A stretch of DNA of 64,000 nucleotides from Corylus avellana (GCF_901000735.1 NC_081547.1:1302001-1366000), one strand, 5' to 3'; counted from the stretch's first letter, positions 34,868-45,260 are shown. Notes: generated from the letters alone by a model not told the origin. Numbers and translations: made by a program.

Positions 34868-34904
34868 CTACAGCGGGTGTCCAAGAAAAGTACTCCAGAT
34901 ATGG

Positions 34905-35330
34905 CTGGATAATTTCCAGAACTCCACACAACAAAATATGTTCAAAGTGTAAGAATCAAATGAACCAAGAGAAGGGCATACTACCTCCATCTTTCAGCTC
35001 ATGATAATGTAAAATACATTGATAGATTATTTAGAACTACTGGTATGAATGGATAATTTCTAGAATTCCGCATAAGCAAATATATCCAAAGTATGATGCA
35101 CTACCTCCATTTGTCAGCAAATAAGAATGTACAACACTTCACAATTATCATTTAGAGTACAAGAATGTCATATAGCAAAATATCATCAAATTGTAGCATT
35201 TACATGAACCAAGAAAAAGATCATACCACTATCGAATTGCACATGAGAATGCATTTTAGAACTAGAGACATGGATGGAAAATTTATAGAACCCCATATAG
35301 CAAGATATTGTCAATCTTTGTCTGGTACTT
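34905..35330. repeat. degenerate repeats
   Basis: Three related modules: GGATAATTTCCAGAACTCCA (34907), GGATAATTTCTAGAATTCCG (35050) and GGAAAATTTATAGAACCCCA (35275). Each is followed by a CA/AAAATAT…CAAAG-like stretch, with ACTACCTCCAT(C/T)T and ATGAACCAAGA words between them. These are old tandem or interspersed copies, not coding. Confidence 0.5.
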
Positions 35331-35339
35331 TACTCTCAT

Positions 35340-36060
35340 ATGGAAACCCTCCTGTGATGACGGCAAGACACTTTGTCCCTCAATGACCTTGATATAAGGT
35401 GTTGAGATCTATTAGTTCAATTATCCCAACTCTGCTCTCAAAGTCATATACTAGAACCTATGATTATTAAGAAAAAATTTAACCAGTTTTTTCTTCTGCA
35501 GAGTAAAACATCAACAGATAAAACACAAATAAGAGCTCAAATATCAAGATACAATATCATGACCCGAGTCCCAACTATTAGCTTTCTTCTAGTTGCATGA
35601 TCTCATCAACTAACACCACATTGTTGGAAAACACACACAGACACCCACTGTGATCCCTTATCTTGAGAGCATGCCCAAGCCTAGCCAATTCATTGCATAG
35701 ATGTAGGCCAAACATACTCAAGCATCTTCATACTAGCTAACTCTCTGGCATGCATGTCCTTGATCACTTCAATATGTGTTGCATTGATAACCCTATTTTT
35801 CCCAGTGCCTAGTATATTTTCTAAAGGTAAATTCTAAATTTTTTGTTATTCCTGTAAATAATAGTGCTACACAAACATATTACATATCTAATATGCCTTA
35901 AAAACCTTTATATAGCCCAAAATTAGAAATAACAAAGATGACTAAAAATTACAAGCCTGCATGGATGTACATAAATGACATTAGCAAAGTGTCAATTTCC
36001 TTAAGGAAATGATATATAATCACAGTTTTTAGGGATATTGTGAGCTTAAGGACAGTACTT
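35340..36060. other. gene-free stretch
   Basis: AT-rich; no open frame with coding character and no element ends seen. It may be intron of the minus-strand gene remnant that flanks it. Confidence 0.35.
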
Positions 36061-36061
36061 G

Positions 36062-36380
36062 CCTTCATTAAATGAATGGGGCAATATTTGATTTGATACA
36101 TTTGGTGCAACTCTATCCCATTTCCATTGCTGCTCTATTTTTGAAGACTTATATGAATGCTCTTCCTCAGTAGTCGGTAGAAAAAGAATCTGGACGTCCT
36201 GGAAAATCTTTCATTGCAGCATTCAGCTGCATTCTTTGTGTGGACATGTGCTGCATTCTGTGTGTAGGCACGTGCTGCATTTGAGAAGCAACAAATGGAT
36301 TTGCTTGGGAATTTGTGTAAGCTGGATTCACACGGGAATCAGGATATATAAGATGCCCGCCTTTGCATCCTCCCACTTGA
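36062..36380 (-). pseudogene. exon of an uncharacterised plant gene, broken by a 7-bp insertion
   Basis: On the minus strand, TTTTTCTAG|TCAAGTGGG is an acceptor. The reading frame runs QVGGCKGGHLIYPDSR…RMQLNAAMKDFPGRPDSFST and then hits TGA at 36167. Seven bases (CGACTAC, within TCTACCGACTACTGAGG) explain the break: without them the frame continues through EEEHSYKSSK…QQWKWDRVAPN…HSFNEG to a GC-type donor at 36062. The Gln/Arg-rich wording recalls an uncharacterised plant nuclear protein I cannot name with certainty. It contains a short internal repeat (MQHVPTHR, MQHMSTQR). Confidence 0.5.
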
Positions 36381-36399
36381 CTAGAAAAAAATGTTAACT

Positions 36400-37321
36400 C
36401 CAACCGAAAAGCACAACAGACTTGAATAACAATGATCCAACTGGAGAAAACTCACAAGTCATGCCAGAAGTTCTAAATTCTGTATGAAACAAACAAAAAG
36501 GAATACACAATTCAAACCGGAAGTATAAAGTATTCTATGCGAAAAGATCAAGGCAGGATAAGTAAATTTTTTTTTTTTGTAGAAAAATTTCAATGCAGGC
36601 AAGGACACAACTGACAACTGACATTGAGGCAATGATAGACATACATAAAAGCAAAATATGACCCCAACAACCTAAATGTCATGAAAACCAGACAAAAATA
36701 GAGACTAACAAGTAAGCCACAAGCAATTAGTATCAGTAACCTTTCTTGTTTAATCACCCAGCAGTTTGAAGTTTCAATACAAAACCCTAAGCATGAATTA
36801 TTCTAAGGCTCAACTTTAAAGGCTCTTAGTCAGAGAATATCTACTTCCTACCCACCCTTCAAATCCAAGCATTGTAAGTAAAGAGATCTTCGTAGAATTA
36901 AGTAGACTAACAGAAACCAAAAATTGGAGGAAAACATGTCCGCCACTACACTGAAATTGCTAATAGGGGAGGCAGCGAGATGAGAACAAAAAAGTTATCC
37001 ATCCCCATGATTTTCCCAGAAAAATTTGAATCTTTTTACCTCTTTTTCACATCTTAACGAACCCTAAATTTAGCAATTAGAAAGACCCAAGTGTCCGAAC
37101 AGGCAAGTATTAACAAACAGTTAAAAATATAAAATTTTTGTCAAAATTATGAGGAAATCTTTTGCTTGTAGACATTGATTACGTAAGCAGAAACTCTCTG
37201 TTTGGTTAAAAAATGCCACATATTTCTTTATATTCCAATAATATCCTTATTCTTTAAAAAACTAAAATAAAAAATCAATAAAATAAAAAACTACAAATTA
37301 TTATTTAAAATCACTCATACT
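36400..37321. other. gene-free stretch upstream of the broken minus-strand exon
   Basis: AT-rich sequence with a poly-T run at 36569. It would be the 5' side of the minus-strand remnant. AACCCTAAATTTAGC near 37065 looks leader-like, but no first exon with a good donor was found. Confidence 0.35.
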
Positions 37322-37330
37322 TAAATTATA

Positions 37331-38026
37331 GGGTAAAGTCCATATACCCCCCTCAAACTACCATCCAACTGACAATGTCCTCCCCAAACTTTCGATTGTG
37401 AAAATGTCCCCTCCAAACTACCAAAACATTGTCAATGTCCCCCCCAAAACTAGCAATAAGACAAAAATGCCCCTATAGATTTCTCAATAAAACAAAAATA
37501 CCCCTATAAATTCAAAAAAAAATTGATTTTTTTAAAAAAGGAAAAATTTTAATTTAAAAATAATATTTAAAAAAAAAAACAGTTTTTTTTTAAACAAAAA
37601 TTTTTAATTTTTTTTTAAAACGGAATTTTTTATTATTTTTTTTAAAAAACCTATTTTTTATTTAGTTTTAAAAAAACAAAAAATTTCATTTTATTAAACG
37701 AAAATTTTATTTTTTTTTAAACGAAAATTTTTATTTAAATAAAATTATAAAACTAAAATAAAATAAAAAAAAAAAACTAAAATTTTCAATTTTTATAAAA
37801 AAATTGGCCAATGTTCGGATATTTTTTTTTTTGTTAGTTTTAGGTTTTTCCTAGAAGTTTTAGTTTGTTTTTTTTTTTTTTTTAATTTTTAATTTTACTG
37901 AGGGTAATTTCGTCAATGGGGGAACATTGACAATTTTTGGTAGTTCGGGGACATTGTCACAATTGAAAGTTTGGGGGGACATTGTCAATTGAGTGGTAGT
38001 TTGAGGGGGTTACGTGGACTTTCCCC
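37331..38026. mobile_element. Mutator-like foldback element with 9-bp target duplication
   Basis: Flanked by TAAATTATA on both sides (37322-37330 and 38027-38035), the 9-bp duplication of Mutator-type elements. Ends GGGTAAAGTCCATATACCCC and GGGTTACGTGGACTTTCCCC are inverted copies. The arms extend for about 150 bp (CTCAAACTACCATCCAACTG…ACATTGTCAATG against CATTGACAATTTTTGG…TTGAGTGGTAGTTTGAGG). The centre is a chain of A- and T-rich runs. Non-coding. It lies immediately before the RNase H2C exon fragment. Confidence 0.88.
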
Positions 38027-38070
38027 TAAATTATAAGTAATATTATTATATTACTACGTCGTTTTGCTCT

Positions 38071-38341
38071 ATGTATTCACTATTCTCTCTTCTTCCTACC
38101 CTAGACCTAAATGAAATCACTCGGGCTCTCACCGTCTCTCACTCTCACGCTGTCACTCTGCATATCTCTCCCAGTTTCTCGTCTCCCGCCGTCTCTTCTC
38201 TCGTCTCTCTAGCTGCCGTCCTCGCCTCGCCGTCTCTCGCCGATTTGGTGGATCTCGGCGGTAAGGTCCACCAGCTCCCCTGCTCCATCAAGTACGACGG
38301 CTCTTCCTCTGTTTCCCACTATTTCAAACCCAAACCCACTG
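38071..38341 (+). pseudogene. ribonuclease H2 subunit C, first exon only
   Basis: The open frame ends …DLVDLGGKVHQLPCSIKYDGSSSVSHYFKPKPTG with a good donor ACTG|GTAATC at 38341/38342. The G-K-V-H-x-L-P-C-x-I-K-Y-D-G…V-S-x-Y-F-K-P motif is characteristic of plant RNase H2 subunit C, a non-catalytic partner of the enzyme that removes ribonucleotides from DNA. The expected second exon is absent from the following 1.5 kb. Instead the intron runs into a truncated copy of the MAM33 3' region at 38590. No ATG lies close before the motif, so the true start may also be lost. I treat it as a gene fragment. A piece of it (38128-38237) recurs at 47032-47139. Confidence 0.75.
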
Positions 38342-38589
38342 GTAATCTCCACCATCTCTCCCTCTCTATGCTTTTGTAAAGTTCTCTGAAATTTGTGCTC
38401 TTTGATATCAAAGTGAAATAATACGTTAATTCTGTAAGGAAAAAATGAGAAAAGTAATTTTGAATTTTTTTTTTTTGAATTTTTGAAAAGTAAAAATAAG
38501 GGGAGGGTTTGCAAAACTAGCCCTAAACAATTTGAAAATATTGCTTATTACTGTATTCCCCTATATAAAATCCGATTTTTATTTTTATT

Positions 38590-39175
38590 TTTTTGCATCA
38601 GAATGTTTGTATTCTATCAATTCCTGTATCTTGTATTCATATCCATTCTTCCTAGTATGCAAGGCCAAAACTGAATTTAATGCTTCTTTTTAAGTTTTAT
38701 GGAATAAAAATAACTTTATCATGCATTATCTACTTGGAAGTGTGCTCAAATAGCCCCATGATTATATGTTCTTCTCAGTTGACGCCTAGTATCTTGTTTG
38801 TGTTCTTAGACCAATTATTATGCATTTTTAAATTAATCTATGTTGATTGACAAAGATCTTGATGAAGGTATGAGAGATGCACTTCACAGTTACCTAGAAG
38901 AGCGTAAATTATCCCCAAGTACACATGAAGTATACATAGGGGAAGCCAAATCTAACCCATAAGAGAAACTCAACAAATCCACTCAAAAGCCTTCAAACAA
39001 ACACCCCAAAACGACACCCACAAACTAAAATCCCTCATAACCCATACAGAGCGTTACAACACAAGAGTCTTGTCCTTCCTTCTCTGAGATGACGCGCTCA
39101 TTGATATGGACTTTGTTATTTTGGGTGGTACTTGATTCGCCAATATATGATGCTAATCATATAACTATATAGCTT
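38590..39175 (+). pseudogene. truncated duplicate of the MAM33 intron 2 end and exon 3
   Basis: 38590-38905 matches 43561-43870 with scattered changes: the intron tail (GTATTCTATCAATTCCTGTA…), the acceptor (TTGATTGACAAAGATC; the functional copy has GACAG) and exon 3 up to …MRDALHSYLEER. It then breaks off at 38905. After ~180 bp of LINE-like sequence, 39090-39175 matches the 3' flank of the real gene (44272-44350, TTGATATGGACTTTGTTAT). About 400 bp of exon and flank are missing, and the acceptor AG is changed to AA, so it is not functional. Confidence 0.85.
38906..39085 (-). mobile_element. LINE 3'-end fragment
   Basis: On the minus strand the sequence reads towards …TTCCCCTATGTATACTTCATGTGTACTTGGGG, the wording often seen at the 3' end of plant L1-like elements. 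The frame upstream is hydrophobic and Leu-rich, like the tail of ORF2. It interrupts the truncated MAM33 copy. Confidence 0.45.
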
Positions 39176-39179
39176 CACA

Positions 39180-39849
39180 TCCAATCCAAGTATTCTTTTG
39201 TGTTTTGGATTATTCGTGTTATTATTTACTGTTTGTCTACTCTTGACCAACATTCATTTTCAAATGTATCTTATAAGTCTATTTGGATCTTGAAAATATT
39301 TGTAGTTTTGAATTTTCAGTCTTTCTACATTAGAATGATGAAGCTGGTAATAATTGAATTTTCAAGCTTTGAAATGATGAATATGTAGAGGCAAAAAAAA
39401 AAAAAAACAGGTAGTGATGCCTGCCATCTTGATCATTAATCAAAATCATAAATAAAAAGATTTAAGATCGAAGAAGTTAATTACCTAGAGCAGTGTAACC
39501 AATAGAACTCTTGATAAACCAAAATCATTTACATGAGCAATCAATCATGTCATTGTCAAAGAAGAACATTGCTCGGCTTTAAATCACAATGAATAATTGG
39601 TAGTTCACAGCAATTGTTGAAGATAATTTTGAATTATATTCACCCAAGCATCAAAAATTAAAAATAAAAATTAGAAATTAAAGAAATTAGAAATAAAGGA
39701 GTAAATTCAAATTGCTAGTTTATTCAGGAATTTATAATAGGGAAATATATTTACCCTAACAATAATGGAGCAATTTTCTTATTATGTCAGCACTCGAAGG
39801 TCCGAATTCCTTTGTCTAAGCAGCGAAACCCCAAAATAGCAATTGACCA
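39180..39849. other. upstream region of MAM33
   Basis: AT-rich with a poly-A run at 39393. Just before the start codon the sequence becomes richer in GC (GCACTCGAAGGTCCGAATTCC, 39790 on). No clear TATA element; no other gene seen. Confidence 0.4.
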
Positions 39850-40030
39850 ATGTGGAGGAAACCATTGGCAGCCGCAACTGGCATGGCATTGCGCCATGGG
39901 TGGCGCACCACCGCATTCCGCTGCTCAACCAACTTCTCCAACTTGTCCACCGCCATCAACTCCATGCTTCTTAAATCCCTCAAGGACCACTATCTTGAAA
40001 TCTCCAAAATGTCCCCTCCCGCTGTAACAC

Positions 40031-40087
<57 letters not shown>

Positions 40088-43000
40088 AAACCCTCTTTCT
40101 GTGTGTGTGTGTTTGTTTGTGGGGTTTTAGGGACTGGTTTTGATTTTGTTTGAAATCTGAAATGTGAAATACAGAAGGTGAGCCCTCCCACGCCGTTCAC
40201 GGTTTTGAAGGGCTCGTTGGACGGAAACGGTCCGGTCCTCAAACGGAGCTACGGCGACGGCGAGGAAATCAAAGTTTCGGTGATGCGATTGGCGAGCATA
40301 GTCCCCAGTGGCGGTGGTGAGGACGATGGCGATGATGGCATTAACCAGTTGTTTGTTCACGTGGATGTGTCGAAGCCCGGGCAGTCGGAGAATGTGCACT
40401 TTCTGTGTGGGCTGTACCCGGACGCGCTCGGGATTCACTCCGTTTCGATGCGGTCCAAGGCCGAGAACTCGGGGTTCCTTGTCGTTCCGAATCAGTACGC
40501 CGGGCCGGTTTTTCAGTGAGTGAAATTTGTGCTCTGCTTTGGCTGTGATTGTTTTACTTGTAAATGCGATTTATATGATTGCAATACGTTTTGGCCATTG
40601 ATTGATGTAGAGTTTATGTTGGAATGACATTAGGAGTACGCGACATTGTTGGATTTATGTTAAGTTGGACGTTTAGTGATTGAGGTGTTTAGGGATGTTT
40701 TGGGGAGAGGCTGAAAGCAGTGTAGTATTTCAAGTGATCCGGGTTCAGTTTCCACCATACTAGTAAGTTTGTTAAAGTTGTTGCATTAATGATGCTTTGA
40801 TAGATTGCGTATGATGGAGATGATACTGGTTGTTTAAGGGCCGAACAAAAATCTTTTCTATGCCTATTCTAGATGGGTTTTCCTTGTATAGATTGACTGA
40901 ATTCTTATTGTGTTCAGTTTGATGAGATGTTTGTCTATTTAGGTTTTTGGTTGTTTAACAAAAAGTGAGATATGACATTAGCTACTGTAAGATACGCACA
41001 GGGATCAAGGTTCAAGACGATGTTCTTGAGGGATCTAGTATGGAGAGAGTTGAGGACTGGTTGGTTTTTGTCTTGGGTAAGTGTAGTTTGTCTTTTCTAA
41101 AAGGATTGAGCTTTGTGGAAGATGATAAATGGAGTAAAGATTTCTTGGTAGGGTCAGTTGAAGGAGCATGCCATTTTTAAGATAGTGCCAAACAAAATGA
41201 AGGAAAATCACTTGTGAATAATACTTGAGAGGGAATCCATGGAAGATAGAGGGCCTTGTGTGAGTGACACAAATACATGCATAAATACCGAATTTCAAAG
41301 TATGTACAAACATGGGGAGTGGAGTGGCTTTTGTCATAGTTATTCCTATAATACATAATGATCATGACATTGGGGACATCTCTTAACAGGTTCCCTTGAT
41401 TGCTTTGACTTTATTCATCTTTTATAGGTATGGTAATGGTTCTTGGCCACTATTAATGAACTTAAGAATGGTACTACCAAAGGACATATGAGACTTAAAA
41501 CTGTGTTTGATTAAATAAGAGTAAACTTGGAAATTTGTTTTAGAAAATCACCATAGAGCATTATCATGTTTTTTTGAGTGGCAAGTTACACATGAACTGA
41601 GTACTTATCAAAAAATAAAAAATAAAAGTTTACACATGTATTGAGTGGATCTTGATTCTTGAACACATGACTTGACCTTCACCTTGCTTTTACAAGAGGA
41701 GAAGATGCCGTTTGAGTTAGAGATCATTGGTATAAAATATTATCATGTTGTTATAAGTTGCTTATATAAGACTGATAATTGATTGAGAATAGTATCCAAA
41801 ACTTTTCAAAACAAGGAAAAGAGGCTCTCTTTTTTTTTTAAAAAAAAAAAAATGTTTTCATTTGTTCATGACATTGTTGAGATACATCTACAAAATATAT
41901 AGCTTTCGCAATTGGGTTATTCTTCTAAAGAGGCCTAAAGGGGGTACATCTCTTGTACATAGGATCTATGGCCCTAGAAGTCTCATTAAACCTGTATGAT
42001 GAAGAGTTGACAATATGAATTGTGGTATGAACAATTTGTATGCACTACCTTCCGTCATGCAACTTGTATTGCCAGACTAGGCGTGGTGGTCATGTTGCAC
42101 CTCCACCTCCACCCCTCGCCTCCTCCTTCACTTTCAATTTCACCTCCCCCCCTATCACATGCATACATTACTACTAAGGAAAAATGGAAGTTGATAGTAG
42201 TCCATATAAACAAGATAACCTCTCCTCATGTAGGGGCGGAATTGCTTGGGGCCACCATGCTTACCCCATTTTTTGTTTTTTGTTTTTAAATACCCCTATA
42301 ACCCCTTAAAGATTAATTTTTTACCACTTCAAGGGGTTGGCTCAAGTGGTAAAGGCCTTGGTCTTGATGTTGTTTCCATTAAATCTAAGGTTTAAACCCC
42401 CTGGGTACAAACAATTCCTTAGAACTAACTCGTCGGCGAAGTTGGAGTATTACCTGATCGTGTAGAGGGGGCACTTTACATGGGTTTGAGGCTTACCCAA
42501 CAGGTGTACACGAAGTATATCGGTCCCAAGAATGTCCACTGGAGTAGTCTCAATTGTAGCATTAATAACATAGAGTCGGCAAAATAGGCTTGCGGCCCCT
42601 TTTATCAACCCAGTTCATAATCTCACTCACATGATGATGGTAGTTGTTGTGAGATGATGATGTTATCCTGTCTCTATGGACTACTATCAACTTTCATTTT
42701 TCCTTGGTAGTAACATTTGCATGTGACAGGGCAGAGAAGAAATTAAAAGTGAAGGGGAGGAGGCGAGGTGGAGGTGCAACACAATGACCACCACCACTAG
42801 TTTGGGTAATATGAGTTGCATGACGGAAGGCAATGAATACTAAGTGTACATTCCACAATTCATAGAGAAATAGAGAATTGGTTTCTATTTCAAAAGAGTA
42901 GCATATAATATCATCAAATAAACTTCGTCCAATTATATATAAAGCCCATGGCTCTTAAGGTAGCTTTTTCGAACTTGTTCAATTTGGCTCGATGTAAGGA

Positions 43001-44022
43001 CGCCTCTGTGGCAAAACATTTGGTGCTTTCGAGTGACTCTCATCAATGAAATGTTAACTTTCTCATTGCGGCTTATGATTGGAGGGGGATCTCTTTATCT
43101 TGTTGTTTAGTTTGTTGTACTCAGATTGAGAGGAGGTGGCGAAGGCAAGCTTTGTTGGGTACGTTCCAAGAGAGTTGTTTGAGGTTAGATCTTACTATAG
43201 TATTAGTGTTTCTCATGATAACACTCCTTTCCCTTGGAGGAATGTGTTGATGCCAATGGTGTTTGGACCAAATGACATCTTTTCCACCCATCATTAAGGC
43301 CGGGGGGTGAGATCACTTGTTCAATTTTGTATCAGTGCTCGAGTATTTTGACCTATTGAAATGATTAGTATTCGGAGCATTGAGCAGTGGGATAATGCCC
43401 TATTCAGTGTAGAATTGGTATAACATGTACCTGAACTTATCAAAAAAAAACATGTACCTGAATCAAAATGAATATGACATATGTTTTGACTTACGTATGA
43501 ATTCTGCATGTTTGTTTGATTGAACAATCACACGTTATAGATGTTGAATATTTAAACAATTGCATCAAAATGTTTGTATTCTATCAATTCCTGTATCTTG
43601 TATTCATATCTATACTTCCTAGTATGCAAGGCCAAAACTGAATTTAATGCGTTCTTTTCAAATTTTACGGAATAAAAATAACTTTATCATGCATTTTCTT
43701 CTTGGAAGTGTGCTCAAATGGCCCCATGATTATATGTTCGTCTTAGTTGACCCCAATATCTTGTTTGTGTTCTTAGACAGATTATTATGCATTTTTTAAT
43801 GAATCTATGTTGATTGACAGAGATCTTGATGAAGGTATGAGAGATGCACTTCACAGTTACATAGAAGAGCGTGGAATAAATGAGAGTCTCTTTCCATTTC
43901 TTCAAGCATGGCTTTATGTGAGGGATCACCGGAATCTCATGCGTTGGTTCAAATCAGTTGGCACGTTCATTAATGAAAACAATTCAGCTATAGATAGGAT
44001 AGTGGTTTCCACATCAAGTTAG
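39850..44022 (+). CDS. MAM33/p32 family mitochondrial acidic protein
   Basis: Three exons: 39850-40023, 40175-40515 and 43821-44022, giving 238 residues. The exon 2 donor must be CA|GTGAGT (phase 2) so that exon 3 continues as CAA-GAT (QDLDEGM). Members of this family (yeast MAM33, human p32/C1QBP) are acidic trimeric proteins of the mitochondrial matrix linked to respiration and mitochondrial translation. The N-terminus MWRKPLAAATGMALRHGWRT… is a basic presequence. Exon 2 carries the core (PFTVLKG…EIKVSVMRLA, acidic loop EDDGDDG, LFVHVDVSKPGQSENVHFLCGLYPDALGIHSVSM). Exon 3 carries the conserved C-terminus (MRDALHSYIEERGINESLFPFLQAWLY…NLMRWFKSVGTFI). Length fits the family. Intron 1 is 151 bp and holds a compound microsatellite; intron 2 is 3.3 kb and full of transposon debris. 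Confidence 0.93.
40028..40113. repeat. compound (CT)n(AT)n(GT)n microsatellite in MAM33 intron 1
   Basis: Starts only five bases after the exon 1 donor: CTCTCTCTCTC, then ATATATATATAT, then GTGTGTGTGTGTGT, followed by a second GTGT run at 40101. Likely length-polymorphic and close enough to the splice site to affect donor context. Confidence 0.9.
42013..42867. mobile_element. large inverted repeat in MAM33 intron 2 (arms about 200 bp)
   Basis: The left arm (42013-42225: ATGAATTGTGGTATGAACA…CCTTCCGTCATGCAAC…TTGCACCTCCACCTCC…GGAAGTTGATAGTAGTCCAT) is the reverse complement of the right arm (42648-42867: ATGGACTACTATCAACTTTC…GGAGGTGGAGGTGCAAC… analogues…GCATGACGGAAGG…CCACAATTCAT), with moderate divergence. 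The ~420-bp loop holds a tRNA-derived SINE. Probably a foldback DNA element; target duplication not identified. Confidence 0.7.
42333..42540 (+). mobile_element. tRNA-derived SINE
   Basis: Pol III A box TTGGCTCAAGTGGT (42337-42350) and B box GGTTTAAACCC (42389-42399) are spaced about 40 nt apart, as in tRNA-like SINE heads. They are followed by ~140 bp of non-tRNA body (TGGGTACAAACAATTCC…). Sits in the loop of the large inverted repeat. The 3' end is approximate. Confidence 0.65.
42950..43290 (+). mobile_element. LINE ORF2 fragment, decayed
   Basis: Conceptual reading with breaks gives KVAFSNLFNLARCKDASVA…, then NVNFLIAAYDWRG, ERRWRRQ and PFPWRN. This is the order seen in plant L1 ORF2 between reverse transcriptase and its C-terminal zinc-binding region (L…IARCKDA-VA…W-F-RAA-DWE…PFPWK-IW). 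Stops and frameshifts are present; both ends are truncated. Confidence 0.6.
43436..43448 (+). mobile_element. extremely truncated retroposon (tail only)
   Basis: The 14-bp word AACATGTACCTGAA occurs at 43422-43435 and again at 43449-43462, separated only by CTTATCAAAAAAA. The same ACTTATCAAAAAA tail is seen at 41605-41618. The simplest reading is a target-primed insertion that copied just the last bases and poly-A of a LINE or SINE. Confidence 0.6.
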
Positions 44023-44359
44023 CCATGCGTTTCCTATTTGTTTAACTGGCACATGGTAATATTTTAGTGGTCTCCTACTTGTTTAACTGGCACATGGTAA
44101 TATTTTAGTGAGACAATTTTGTAAGACAATGTAGGCACATGTGAATATTGTTCCCTTTGTTTCTGAATTATAATTCTATATATTTAATTAGCCTATATTA
44201 CAATTTTACATGTGAATTATTTTTCTTCCTTTTCACAAATACTAAAGTCATTTTGCAGTGTATTATTGGTGTCCATTCATTGATATGGACTTTGTTATCT
44301 CGGGTGGTACTTGATTTGCCAATATATGATGCTAATCATATAACTATTGTGGCAAGTTG

Positions 44360-45104
44360 TGCCAATTTCTCCTCTATTTATGCTTATTGATTTCAAGAAA
44401 TTTTTGTTATTTTGTCTTTACAAATTTATTAGTTATTAAATAACAAGCACTAGCAGCAGCCTTTAATGGTGTCTGGATGAACATATCTTTTTATGAAATA
44501 GAAACTTAATCTTTAGGAAACAAATTCCCCAAGTAGCATTTTAGCTTCTTAGCCTTCTTTTTAGCAGGGCCTCTTTACTCCTATTTTCGTAATAGATCAC
44601 GTCTTTCCCATTCAACATCTAAGAGAAGGTGAGACCCATCAACATTCTATTAATATGGACAAATTAGGAAATTGCATCTCATATACTGTTCTTGTTTGAG
44701 CTTATTATAGCAGGTTTATTTGATCACTTTTTGTATCTATGTCTCCGTAGTATGACTTGCTGGAGTGGAGCATTATTGTATTTGTGATAATCCTTATCAT
44801 TTACTCTCTATACTCGTATTTGTTTCAATATGAGTAATACTATTTAGTAGATTATTATACGTTTGTCATATAACTAAGATGACGCGACAGTCGTATTGCA
44901 GTCTATTACATAACATTATTCATATACGTGGAGCCATTATATTTGCTTCCACTAGGTCTTCTAAGTTTTTGTCATCCATTCTTTCTCTCATCTTCTCTTG
45001 TTCTGAATTAATTTTAGATGTAACCATGATATCTCTTTTGCTACTTGCAATCTGATTCGTCACATTTTTTAATGGAATTTGATTCCAGGGAGACTAATCA
45101 AGGG
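44360..45104. other. intergenic after MAM33
   Basis: AT-rich, no supported gene. Two nearly identical 35-bp stretches lie just before (GTTTAACTGGCACATGGTAA at 44040 and 44080). Confidence 0.4.
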
Positions 45105-45260
45105 TGTTCGCGAGCGAGCTCGGGATTGGCTCGTATAAGCTCGGTTCGATTAATAAATAAGATGCTTAGTGAACACAAATCCTAACTCAAATATTAAACG
45201 AAGCAAGCTCGACTCGATTCACGCTCGTGAGCAAGCTTGTATAAGGCTCGACTCTTATTT
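45105..45260. mobile_element. hAT-like element fragment
   Basis: Starts near AAGGGTGTTCGCGAGCGAGC and continues with GCTCG/CGAGC words (AAGCTCGGTTCGATT, CAAGCTCGACTCGATTCACG, GAGCAAGCTTGTATAAGGCT). This resembles one end of the element at 23231-23806 inverted. The other end is not identified. Confidence 0.4.

Larger units (their letters stand above)
25974..34870 (+). repeat. segmental duplication, copy 2 (MCU segment)
   Basis: Direct-order partner of 583-9899. It lacks the ~430-bp stretch seen in copy 1 at 9427-9862 and has no hAT element at its right border. Microsatellite and poly-A/T lengths differ, and the hAT-like block at 32265-32540 is much more diverged than its surroundings. The sequence runs on without a break past 34870 into DNA not found beside copy 1. 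Confidence 0.95.
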
